From NCBI GenBank assembly GCA_030680695.1, contig JAUXUT010000149.1, positions 1 to 64,000 on the forward strand: a stretch of DNA of 64,000 nucleotides, read 5' to 3'. A program made the translations under genes and the position numbers. The DNA comes from a bacterium. Its GTDB lineage: Bacteria > Patescibacteria > Paceibacteria > UBA9973 > UBA6065. Under the pieces are notes generated by a model. It had not been told where the DNA came from. It saw only the letters and a list, made by a program, of their open reading frames with translations, and made no database searches. Positions 57,142 to 64,000 of the stretch are shown here, in pieces. The stretch's first letter is position 1, and each line of letters opens with the position of its first letter.

Positions 57142-57585
57142 CTATTGTTCTTTCAAGGTTCTCTGAATATGACGGTCGGTCTCGCGTTTCTTTATGGCGT
57201 GGCGCTTGTCGAATTGTTTCTTGCCGCGTGCCACTGCAATCTCCATTTTCAGCTTACTCCCCTTATTATACACCCTAACAGGGGTAATTGTCAAGCCAGC
57301 ACCGCCCTCGAGCGAAGCCATTTTGCGCAGTTCAGCCTTGGTAAGGAGGAGGCGAATAGGCCGGCCCTTTTCGGCATCGGCAGGTATATTGGTTGCCTGG
57401 TATGGGGGGATTTCCAGGTTGATGACGAAAGCCTCGCCGCCGCGCACGATGACATGCGAACCGTCGAGCGACGTCTTATGCTTGCGCATGGATTTAACCT
57501 CGTGCCCAGCAAGCTCCATGCCTGCCTCGAAGCGTTCGAGGATATCGTAGTTATATTCAGCTTTACGGCTTTCAGTTCGCGCCAT
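57142..57585 (-). CDS. smpB: SsrA-binding protein SmpB
   Basis: 147 aa. Motifs: KAEYNYDILERFEAGMELAG, HEVKSMRKHKTSLDGSHV, KLKMEIAVARGKKQFDKRHA and the basic tail IKKRETDRHIQRTLKEQ. It delivers tmRNA to the ribosome. TAGCAT ends 6 nt before the ATG. It lies directly upstream of ssrA on the same strand. Confidence 0.96.
   Translation of the reverse strand: MARTESRKAEYNYDILERFEAGMELAGHEVKSMRKHKTSLDGSHVIVRGGEAFVINLEIPPYQATNIPADAEKGRPIRLLLTKAELRKMASLEGGAGLTITPVRVYNKGSKLKMEIAVARGKKQFDKRHAIKKRETDRHIQRTLKEQ
57265..57294 (-). promoter_or_regulatory. Promoter of ssrA, within smpB
   Basis: TTGACA (57294-57289) and TATAAT (57270-57265), 18 bp apart. The spacer has ACCC and GGGT arms and ends GGGTG, as at secE. 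The tmRNA 5' end is ~155 nt downstream, so a precursor leader would be removed by RNase P. Confidence 0.7.
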
Positions 57586-57621
57586 TCCGATATGCTATCA
57601 CATCCAGACGCACTGTTCTGA

Positions 57622-57627
57622 TATACT
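57622..57627 (+). promoter_or_regulatory. -10 element of ftsH (leaderless)
   Basis: TATACT ends 6 nt before the ATG at 57634. The divergent smpB -10 is ~25 bp away. Confidence 0.6.
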
Positions 57628-57633
57628 GTTTTT

Positions 57634-59574
57634 ATGTCACCAAACAATTCCAGACACCCACGCACCCCACGACAGAAGAAAGGTTCAACCCCGCCGCTTT
57701 CACCCCTTACAAATATGAGGCGTTTCTTCGGGTCGTTTGGGACGGGCATTATAGTTTTTGTAGCGATCATTGCCTTGTATTCGCTCGTCGCGGATACAGG
57801 TGTGCAGAAACCGACGGTTTCTTTGTCAGAACTCGCAGGTGATGTAGCCACGGGAAATATTTCTTCTATCAGTGTTGATGGTGATTCTCTTACCGCGACT
57901 TATACAGACGGAGTGGAAAAGATTTCCAAGAAGGAAAGGGACTCATCTTTGACCGAGACACTGACAAATTATGGTGTGACACCGGCGCAAATTGCCGCGG
58001 TGTCGATTGATATATCTGATCCGTCTGGATTCGCATATTGGTTTGCGAGCCTTGCGCCGTTTCTCATACCGCTCGTATTTATACTCGTGCTTGTTTGGTT
58101 CTTGTCGCGCCAAATGCGCGGGGCAGGTGTTCAGGCCATGTCATTCGGCCAGTCTAAGGCTCGCATCATATTTCCTGACGACAAGAAACAGCGCGTGACA
58201 TTCAAAGACGTCGCAGGCGCCAAAGAAGCAAAACAGGAATTGTCGGAAATCGTGGACTTCCTCAAGAATCCAAAGAAGTTCCTCGATGTCGGTGCAGTGA
58301 TTCCTAAAGGCATTCTTCTTATGGGTGCGCCTGGAACAGGCAAGACGTTGCTTGCCCGTGCGGTTGCGGGCGAGGCTGGTGTGGCGTTCTTCTCGATATC
58401 GGGATCGGAGTTCGTTGAGATGTTCGTTGGTGTCGGGGCTTCGCGCGTGCGCGATTTGTTTAAGATGGCCAAGGCCGCGGCTCCGGCCATCATATTCGTG
58501 GATGAAATAGACGCCGTGGGCCGGAGCCGCGGCGTGGGAACAGGTGGCGGTAACGATGAACGTGAACAAACGTTGAACCAGATTCTCGTCGAGATGGACG
58601 GATTCGAGCCAAACGAGAAAGTTATAGTCATGGCTGCTACCAACAGGCCAGACGTACTCGATCCAGCTCTTTTGCGACCAGGACGATTCGACCGACGCGT
58701 CACCATCGACGTGCCAGACAGAAACGATCGCGAGGAAATATTGAAAATCCATTCTAAAAAGAAACCTTTCGCCGAGGATGTTAACTTGCGCGTCGTTGCG
58801 GAACGAACCCCTGGATTCTCGGGTGCTGATTTGTACTCTCTTATGAATGAGGCTGCGATATTGGCCGCGCGCGAGGATCGTACACAGGTGTCGCAGTACG
58901 ACCTAATCCGCGCTATCGAGAAAGTTATGCTTGGTCCAGAACGCCAGAGCCATCTTCTCTCGAAAAAGGAAAAGGAAATCACTGCATACCACGAGGCTGG
59001 CCATGCTGTCGTTTCGTCGGTCCTTGAATACGCTGACCCAGTGCACAAGATTTCGATTATATCGCGCGGACGCGCCGCTGGTTATGTTCTTCATTTGCCA
59101 CTCGAAGATAAAAAGCTCCAGTCCAAGAAGGAATTCCTAGACGATATTGCAGTGTCGCTTGGCGGTTACGTCACTGAACGGCTTATGTTTGACGATCTTA
59201 CCACCGGCCCATCGAACGACCTGCAGGTTTCGACGGCTCTTGCTCGCGACATGGTCACAAAATACGGTATGTCAGAAGTTATGGGCCCAATAGCCCTGGA
59301 AGGTGCTGGTGGTAGGACTCTTTTCGGCCGCGGAGTCGAAGAAGGCGAGTATTCAGAACGCGTGGCAGCCGAAATCGACGCTGAAGTGAAGTCAATCATG
59401 ACAACAGCCATGGAACGTGCAAGAAAGACGATTACCGAGCACAGGAAGGCCCTTGATGCCATCGCCGCGCGCCTTATGGAAGCAGAAACCATCGAAAGGG
59501 AGGAGTTCGAGAAGCTTTTGGTGGCTCATGGCATCATCCCTAAGAAGAAAAAGGATATAGAGCATCAGCCATAG
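57634..59574 (+). CDS. ftsH: ATP-dependent zinc metalloprotease FtsH
   Basis: 646 aa. Two membrane helices (about 37-55 and 132-150), then AAA+: Walker A GAPGTGKTLLARAV, Walker B IIFVDEIDAVG, SRH NRPDVLDPALLRPGRFDRRV. Peptidase: HEAGHAV with the third ligand in a following Asp segment (GPSNDLQVSTALARDMV). It degrades membrane and regulatory proteins. The N-terminus is rich in basic residues before TM1. Confidence 0.97.
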   Translation: MSPNNSRHPRTPRQKKGSTPPLSPLTNMRRFFGSFGTGIIVFVAIIALYSLVADTGVQKPTVSLSELAGDVATGNISSISVDGDSLTATYTDGVEKISKKERDSSLTETLTNYGVTPAQIAAVSIDISDPSGFAYWFASLAPFLIPLVFILVLVWFLSRQMRGAGVQAMSFGQSKARIIFPDDKKQRVTFKDVAGAKEAKQELSEIVDFLKNPKKFLDVGAVIPKGILLMGAPGTGKTLLARAVAGEAGVAFFSISGSEFVEMFVGVGASRVRDLFKMAKAAAPAIIFVDEIDAVGRSRGVGTGGGNDEREQTLNQILVEMDGFEPNEKVIVMAATNRPDVLDPALLRPGRFDRRVTIDVPDRNDREEILKIHSKKKPFAEDVNLRVVAERTPGFSGADLYSLMNEAAILAAREDRTQVSQYDLIRAIEKVMLGPERQSHLLSKKEKEITAYHEAGHAVVSSVLEYADPVHKISIISRGRAAGYVLHLPLEDKKLQSKKEFLDDIAVSLGGYVTERLMFDDLTTGPSNDLQVSTALARDMVTKYGMSEVMGPIALEGAGGRTLFGRGVEEGEYSERVAAEIDAEVKSIMTTAMERARKTITEHRKALDAIAARLMEAETIEREEFEKLLVAHGIIPKKKKDIEHQP

Positions 59575-59653
59575 GTGAAACTTTTTGCCCCACTATCACG
59601 TATAATCATAGTGCGGCAGTCATGAGGCCGTGCTAACTAAAATTGAACATCAG

Positions 59654-59929
59654 ATGAAACAGTCAGTTTGGGCGAGTCTCGCCCTGGTTGCGGGGTTCGC
59701 TCTTATATCCGGTGCACAGTATGCGGAGGCACAGACGGTCAATACACGAATGGAGCTTCGAGTTCAAGCCAAAGAAATGGGGATTTATGCCTCGACCACA
59801 GGGCTCGAGCGATCCACCACTACTGCTTTGATTGCTCAACGAGTGGCCGAGAGGCCCACAATGGTTAAGCGGTTCGGACTTTTCCTGCGCGAATTCTTCG
59901 GATTCAAGACAGACGCGAGGATAGAATAG
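59654..59929 (+). CDS. Small secreted or anchored protein
   Basis: 91 aa: signal-like MKQSVWASLALVAGFALISG with an AQYAEAQ cleavage region; the mature part is helical and Thr/Arg-rich (RMELRVQAKEMGIY), ending FFGFKTDARIE. No family recognised. TATAAT at 59601 implies a ~45-nt leader; an open frame to 59630 is less likely. Confidence 0.5.
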   Translation: MKQSVWASLALVAGFALISGAQYAEAQTVNTRMELRVQAKEMGIYASTTGLERSTTTALIAQRVAERPTMVKRFGLFLREFFGFKTDARIE

Positions 59930-59957
59930 GCCATACAATTGAATATCGTTACACAAG

Positions 59958-59990
59958 GTCCCTGTGCTCTGGCACGGGGACTTTTTATAT
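59958..59990 (+). terminator. Terminator
   Basis: GTCCC-GTGC / GCAC-GGGAC stem followed by TTTTTA. Confidence 0.85.
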
Positions 59991-60032
59991 TTATTTTATC
60001 TGCTGACCGTTGATATCGGTTGCCACCCGACC

Positions 60033-60038
60033 TAGCAT
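60033..60038 (+). promoter_or_regulatory. -10 element (leaderless) of 60046 gene
   Basis: TAGCAT ends 7 nt before the ATG at 60046. Confidence 0.55.
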
Positions 60039-60045
60039 ATGGAAC

Positions 60046-60711
60046 ATGAAGCGTCTCACACTAGAAAAAGAAAAAGCCTTGGCCATGCGACGGACAGGCA
60101 TGAGCTATTCCCAGATACGCGCAGAGCTTCGTGTGAGCAAGAGCACGTTGAGCAAGTGGCTTTCCACGCACCCTTTATCACCTGAACGTATACGGGAGTT
60201 ACGCGCCAACAGCGAACAGAGGATAGAGCGATGTCGGAACGCAAAGGCTTTTAAACGAGCACAGAGGCATGAAGACGCGTATGCGGAAGCGAAAGCCGTG
60301 ATAGGTAATCTGTCGGAAAGAGAAATGCATATTGCAGGGTTGTTCTTGTATTGGGGAGAGGGCACAAAGGCATGGCGCGACAGTATTGCTTGCACCAATA
60401 CGGATCCGGCAATGATGAGATTTTTCCTTTTGTGGACTGATTTACTGGGTATACCTCGTTCAAAGCTGAAAGTTAAACTTCATTTATACGCAGATATGGA
60501 TATATCCAAGGAAACACTTTTTTGGTCCAGGGAGCTGAATATACCTCACCTAAGCTTTCGGAAGCCCTATATCAAGAAATCTTTGTTTTCCGGCTTGTCT
60601 TACAGAAATTCCTTTGGCCATGGTACGTGCTCTATTTCATATGGAAACGCACGTATGTATGAGAGGATTATGATGTCTTTGCGATACCTTCGTGAAGTTG
60701 CTTCGCGTTAA
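60046..60711 (+). CDS. HTH protein of a CPR-type family
   Basis: 221 aa. An N-terminal helix-turn-helix (KALAMRRTGMSYSQIRAELR, VSKSTLSKWLS) resembles transposase/homeodomain-like HTH. The C-terminal part has LSEREMHIAGLFLYWGEGTK, LGIPRSKLKVKLHLYADMDI and a SFGHGTCSISYGN-like strand; this could be a LAGLIDADG-type fold, but no catalytic set is clear. Possibly a homing-endonuclease-like or regulator protein. It lies just before tRNA-Ile, a common spot for mobile-type genes. Start set by the -10 spacing. Confidence 0.55.
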   Translation: MKRLTLEKEKALAMRRTGMSYSQIRAELRVSKSTLSKWLSTHPLSPERIRELRANSEQRIERCRNAKAFKRAQRHEDAYAEAKAVIGNLSEREMHIAGLFLYWGEGTKAWRDSIACTNTDPAMMRFFLLWTDLLGIPRSKLKVKLHLYADMDISKETLFWSRELNIPHLSFRKPYIKKSLFSGLSYRNSFGHGTCSISYGNARMYERIMMSLRYLREVASR

Positions 60712-60726
60712 GTGTTGGCATAGTAT
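60698..60726 (+). promoter_or_regulatory. Promoter of tRNA-Ile
   Basis: TTGCTT (60698-60703) and TAGTAT (60721-60726), 17 bp apart, 9 nt before the tRNA. Confidence 0.55.
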
Positions 60727-60735
60727 TGAGCGCAT

Positions 60736-60808
60736 GCGCCCTTAGCTCAGTTGGTAGAGCGATCGACTTATACTCGATTGGTCGGGGGTTCGAGTCCCTC
60801 AGGGCGCA
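60736..60808 (+). tRNA. tRNA-Ile (anticodon UAU)
   Basis: Full cloverleaf: acceptor GCGCCCT/AGGGCGC, D-arm GCTC/GAGC, anticodon stem ATCGA/TCGAT with loop CTTATAC (anticodon TAT), T-arm with TTCGAGT. Reads AUA; CCA not encoded. Confidence 0.92.
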
Positions 60809-60823
60809 CACGTTTCAGACCCA

Positions 60824-63040
60824 CTATTCAAAATGAATCCCTTGGCGTTCTCGGCGCTCGATTTCAGCTTTCATGAGAGGGAAGCTTGCCAATGATTCAT
60901 CGCCTTCAATGAGTGCGATTGCCTCTTTGCGCGCGGCTTCAACCATCTTTACGTTCTGAATGGCGTCCATACCAACGTCCGACACACCCCATTGTTTGCC
61001 GCCGTACAACTGACCCATGCCACGTTGTTTGAGGTCGAACTCGGCGAGCTCGAATCCGTTCTTTGCTGTGATAAGGGCCTTTAATCGTCCAACAGTTTTG
61101 TCGCCCTGGCTTTCAGCAAACAGGAAGCAGTATGCCTGGTGATTTGAACGAACGACGCGACCGCGTAATTGATGGAGCTGTGAAAGTCCGAATCGTTCTG
61201 CTCCTTCGATGAGTATTACTGTTGCGTTCGGTACGTTCACACCGACTTCGACGACAGATGTCGCCACAAGCACGTCGATCTTGCCGTTCTTGAATTCCTG
61301 CATGACGCGCTCCTTTTCGGAATCTTTCATCTTGCCGTGGAGAGGCGCAACGGAATATTCTTTGAATATCGATGACGCGAGGCGTTTGGCTTCTTCGATG
61401 ACGGATTTCGCTTGCACGGCCATTTCATTCGCTGGATCTGGCTCGTCTATGCGTGGGCAGATTACGTATGCCTGGCGGCCTTGGGCGAGCTCACGGCGCA
61501 TTTCTTCATACATGCCGTCGCGTTCGGTGTCAGACGATGCCGCCTCGGTGATAATGGTTTTCCTGCCCGCGGGCATCTCGTCTAGAAGTGATATGTCTAG
61601 GTCGCCATATATTGTGAGAGCCAATGTGCGCGGAATCGGTGTTGCTGTCATGGAAAGCAGATGCGGTGTCGTCCCGGGGACATTATTTCGTTCGACGAGC
61701 TTCTGCCTCTGCGAGGTACCGAATCGATGTTGTTCGTCCACGATTGCGTACGCAAGGTTTTTGAATTTCACAGATTTCTGGATAAGGGCGTGCGTGCCAA
61801 TGACGGCGGATATTTCTCCAGACGCCACCCATTTCAATAGTTGTGCGCGAGATATGTCAGTCCAATCCTGACGGACACCGTTTCTGAATGTCGGCACTTT
61901 GGCGGGGAACTTGCGACATCCCGATCCCGTGATGAGGGCGATGCTTACAGGCATGTGGCGGAAGTATTGAATGAATGATTCGAAATGCTGTGTCGCAAGG
62001 ATTTCCGTCGGGGCCATGTATGCGACTTGGAGCGTGCCGAAGTCTTGTCCGCGCGGCCGCGTCGATATGGCGGCATATGCGGTCGTGGCCGCCACGGCGG
62101 TCTTGCCAGATCCAACGTCGCCTTCAAGGAGTCTCGCCATGGCATGGCCTTTACGGAAGTCCGCGAGGATGTCGTCAATCGAGCCTTTTTGGGCTGCGGT
62201 GAGAGGAAAAGGGAATCGCGATATGAATCCGTTCAGAGATTCCTTTGGCGGATCGATGACGAAAGCGGGATCTTTCTGCCAGGCACGGCGCTCGCGCTGT
62301 CGTTCCAGTTGTATGAAGAACACTTCTTCAAATGCGAAACGCTTTCTCGCTGCCATTGCATCGGATTCTTTTATCGGAGCATGTATCCACACAAGGGCCG
62401 AGGCGAGAGTTGGCAAATGATACCGATCGAGCGTGTCTTTCGGTAAAGGGTCACGCATTGTATCTATGATTCCGCTCGCGAGAGCTTTCTTCACGGCGTG
62501 ATATATCCAATTAGAAGTGACGCCGCGCGATTCAGGATACACAGGATAAAGCGTGTGTGCCGGCCCGTCTGCACCGAACAGGGAATCACCGACGCCGTCA
62601 GGAATACGTTCAACCTTTTCAACTTGTGGGTTTGAAAGGTACAGTTCACCAGTTTTTTTACGAGCAGACACCTTGCCTTCGATGCGCACAGTGGTGCCAT
62701 CGGCAATCATTTTGGCGAGATACGGTTGGTTGAACCAGACTGCTTTGATCGAACCTGATCCGTCAGATATGACTCCCTCGCCCATAGGGATTTTGGTGCG
62801 GAAACCCTTTGACGTTTTAAGCTTGCCGATTAATCCGAAGACAACCGCCGTGTCGCCTTGGCGCAGGCTTGCAATCGAATGTGCTGTGGCTGTGTCACCG
62901 TACCGTGTCGGGAAGTGATACAACAGGTCCTCGATGGTCGAGATACCGAGGCGCTTCAAGGCGGCCTTCTGCGGAGCCTGAAGGCGGAAATGCTCTTCGA
63001 CTAGCGAATATGGGTTCATGGGTTCTTTGGCGGCATCCAT
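60824..63040 (-). CDS. recG: ATP-dependent DNA helicase RecG
   Basis: 738 aa. N-terminal wedge/OB domain (VVFGLIGKLKTSKGFRTKIP, VISDGSGSIKAVWFNQPYL), helicase lobes: Walker A LLEGDVGSGKTAVA, VDEQHRFG (DEQH), TATPIPRTLALTIYG, VLVATSVVEVGVNVPNAT, QLRGRVVRS. It remodels stalled forks. Starts 7 nt after TACAAT (63053-63048). The tRNA-Ile lies at its 3' end on the other strand. Confidence 0.96.
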   Translation of the reverse strand: MDAAKEPMNPYSLVEEHFRLQAPQKAALKRLGISTIEDLLYHFPTRYGDTATAHSIASLRQGDTAVVFGLIGKLKTSKGFRTKIPMGEGVISDGSGSIKAVWFNQPYLAKMIADGTTVRIEGKVSARKKTGELYLSNPQVEKVERIPDGVGDSLFGADGPAHTLYPVYPESRGVTSNWIYHAVKKALASGIIDTMRDPLPKDTLDRYHLPTLASALVWIHAPIKESDAMAARKRFAFEEVFFIQLERQRERRAWQKDPAFVIDPPKESLNGFISRFPFPLTAAQKGSIDDILADFRKGHAMARLLEGDVGSGKTAVAATTAYAAISTRPRGQDFGTLQVAYMAPTEILATQHFESFIQYFRHMPVSIALITGSGCRKFPAKVPTFRNGVRQDWTDISRAQLLKWVASGEISAVIGTHALIQKSVKFKNLAYAIVDEQHRFGTSQRQKLVERNNVPGTTPHLLSMTATPIPRTLALTIYGDLDISLLDEMPAGRKTIITEAASSDTERDGMYEEMRRELAQGRQAYVICPRIDEPDPANEMAVQAKSVIEEAKRLASSIFKEYSVAPLHGKMKDSEKERVMQEFKNGKIDVLVATSVVEVGVNVPNATVILIEGAERFGLSQLHQLRGRVVRSNHQAYCFLFAESQGDKTVGRLKALITAKNGFELAEFDLKQRGMGQLYGGKQWGVSDVGMDAIQNVKMVEAARKEAIALIEGDESLASFPLMKAEIERRERQGIHFE

Positions 63041-63083
63041 AGGGCGTATTGTACCTCAATCATTGAGCCCCACATGTTAAACA

Positions 63084-63117
63084 AAAAAGAAACGCCCAAT
63101 CATGGACGTTTCTTTTT
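63084..63117. terminator. Terminator between recG and the 63.2-kb gene
   Basis: AAAGAAACG/CGTTTCTTT stem, loop ~12 nt, T runs on the minus strand. Confidence 0.75.
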
Positions 63118-63146
63118 CTTTCAATGTTCCAATCAGGACAAACAGA

Positions 63147-63419
63147 CTACTTGAGGATGTCTGCAGGGTAGTACGTACCGCCATTTCCAGAAGTCGAGGT
63201 CGCAGAAGGGCACGCAGCGAACTGGCAGTTCGGAGCGACGCGGCCGACATACGATCCGTCCGGACACATTTTCGCATCCATGGTGCAAACCACCTGGTCT
63301 GACGAGTTTGCGTTTTCGTTATCGACATTGTCAGTATCGCGCATGAAATATGCAGATACAGCGATGATAATAACGAGAATTCCGATTATCCAGAGTGCTG
63401 ACTTGGTTGCTGGGGTCAT
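63147..63419 (-). CDS. Small membrane-anchored Cys-rich protein
   Basis: 90 aa: N-terminal membrane helix (SALWIIGILVIIIAVSAYF), then VVCTMDAKMCPDGSYVGRVA, PNCQFAACP, a four-Cys motif resembling small disulfide knots seen in CPR surface proteins, and a Ser/Thr/Gly tail. Function unknown. Ends before a terminator; no clear -10 at the ATG. Confidence 0.6.
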   Translation of the reverse strand: MTPATKSALWIIGILVIIIAVSAYFMRDTDNVDNENANSSDQVVCTMDAKMCPDGSYVGRVAPNCQFAACPSATSTSGNGGTYYPADILK

Positions 63420-63606
63420 AATATTGGGTTAATTACTGCTAGGTTGCTGCTGACTATTATTACGCTACAGTGAACCAATTTCTTTTGCAAGCGATGTGGC
63501 CATTGTATTTGACGCATGTCAGCACCTTACTTTTCAAAAAGAACCCAGACAGCGCACATGCCTAGGTTTTTCAAGCGTCTGCCGATATGATATTGTCTGT
63601 CTTACT

Positions 63607-63695
63607 GGAGACGTGTCAGAGTGGTCTAACGTGCCTCTTTGCTAAAGAGGTGTACCCCTTAAAAGGTACCGAGGGTTCGAATCCCTCCGTCTCCG
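63607..63695 (+). tRNA. tRNA-Ser (anticodon GCU)
   Basis: Class II tRNA: acceptor GGAGACG/CGTCTCC, anticodon stem CCTCT/AGAGG with loop TTGCTAA (GCT), long variable arm GTACC-CCTTAAAA-GGTAC, T-arm GAGGG-TTCGAAT-CCCTC. CCA not encoded. Confidence 0.93.
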
Positions 63696-63837
63696 CTACA
63701 AAAACTTTCTTTCGGAGTGACCCGAGTACCCCGGATTTCGGCTGAAAATAACGCTCGTATAGAACGTTCGAATCCCAGATAGGTGAGGGGACTAGATACA
63801 GGGACGGATAGGGTGTAAATGACCCGGAAACGTATAC

Positions 63838-63866
63838 TTGACTTATACGAGTATTGGGTGTATAAT
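63838..63866 (+). promoter_or_regulatory. Promoter of the 63986 gene
   Basis: TTGACT (63838-63843) and TATAAT (63861-63866), 17 bp apart, with GGGTG before the -10 as at secE, but without the left ACCC arm. Confidence 0.75.
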
Positions 63867-63905
63867 ATATAAGTAAAAGTACTTTGAGAGACCGCGGTGT
63901 TTCGG

Positions 63906-63982
63906 TTGAGTTTGGAAGGAAATAAGCGATTGACTTGCTGGCACAAAGCCACGCGGATCGTAGGTTTCCTCACTAAACTCAA
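63906..63982 (+). promoter_or_regulatory. Leader stem-loop before the 63986 gene
   Basis: TTGAGTTT (63906-63913) pairs with AAACTCAA (63975-63982), extended by GGAAA/TTTCC. It ends 3 nt before the ATG. The leader is about 115 nt, an exception among the mostly leaderless genes. The rest of 63696-63837 has no gene. Confidence 0.5.
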
Positions 63983-63985
63983 CTC

Positions 63986-64000
63986 ATGAACACCATCACT
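63986..64000 (+). CDS. Start of a gene cut by the window end
   Basis: ATG followed by codons for MNTIT, preceded by a strong promoter and a structured leader. Too short to identify. Confidence 0.45.

Noticed and set aside
63659..63982. 107-codon minus-strand frame ending GGIRTLGTF
   Set aside because: Such endings come from tRNA-Ser sequence translated backwards; the region holds the tRNA, a promoter and a leader.
1..64000. CRISPR array, rRNA operon, complete IS element
   Set aside because: No regularly spaced direct repeats, no rRNA sequence and no transposase with terminal repeats were seen.

Overview
The window is a stretch of a Patescibacteria (CPR) genome, most likely a Paceibacteria/Parcubacteria member (Kaiserbacteria-like). 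I infer this from several things. The str-S10-spc ribosomal gene order is kept, but rpmD (L30) is missing between rpsE and rplO. rplK is followed by a terminator instead of rplA (L1). There is no rpmC (L29) between rplP and rpsQ. Small CPR-type families occur (DUF2914, SIMPL, ORF6N, CDP-archaeol synthase-like, DUF3494 adhesin with sortase, prepilins). Start sites show almost no Shine-Dalgarno sequences. At more than 20 genes a -10 hexamer ends only 6-8 nt before the ATG, so most single genes and first operon genes look leaderless.

Layout. 0-5 kb: envelope and secreted proteins and folD. 5-6.4 kb: secE-nusG-rplK. 6.5-11.5 kb: a nucleotide block with a deoxyribosyltransferase-like protein, dCMP deaminase, a double ThyX-like protein, glyA, tmk and dut; with folD these cover dTMP synthesis. 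11.8-17.8 kb: argS, an unknown gene, and an ileS whose catalytic core contains an entire histidine-phosphatase domain. 17.9-41.2 kb: the ribosomal supercluster rpsL-rpsG / fusA / tuf-rpsJ / rplC-D-W-B / rpsS-rplV-rpsC-rplP-rpsQ-rplN-rplX-rplE / rpsZ-rpsH-rplF-rplR-rpsE-rplO-secY, broken up by terminator-bounded inserts (ORF6N, membrane lipid and pilin genes, secreted proteins, a hemolysin III gene with an internal stop, a frameshifted pilin with a poly-Glu tail, a toroid-fold enzyme, and a long structured RNA). 41.2-43.2 kb: adk-map-ndk. 43.4-47.2 kb: a secreted protein, a small-RNA candidate, a membrane protein, a beta-CASP nuclease and an APH-type kinase. 47.2-50.5 kb, minus strand: an RNA region with crossing complementarities, infC/rpmI/rplT, and a sortase with a cell-surface ice-binding-like protein. 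50.7-55.5 kb: minimal pyruvate kinase, a metal operon (ZIP transporter, Fur-type regulator, YibE/F) behind a 29-bp perfect palindrome, DoxX, and a histidine-phosphatase-like protein. 55.5-57.6 kb: an AT-rich gene pair including a HEPN-like protein, then ssrA (tmRNA) and smpB. 57.6-64 kb: ftsH, an HTH protein, tRNA-Ile(UAU), recG, tRNA-Ser(GCU) and the first codons of a further gene.

The observations most worth following up are the IleRS/phosphatase insertion, the leaderless-promoter pattern, the shared palindrome-in-spacer promoters in front of secE, ssrA and a secreted-protein gene, four unassigned structured RNAs, the HEPN pair, and the Zur-like operator. No CRISPR array, rRNA operon or intact transposon was seen.
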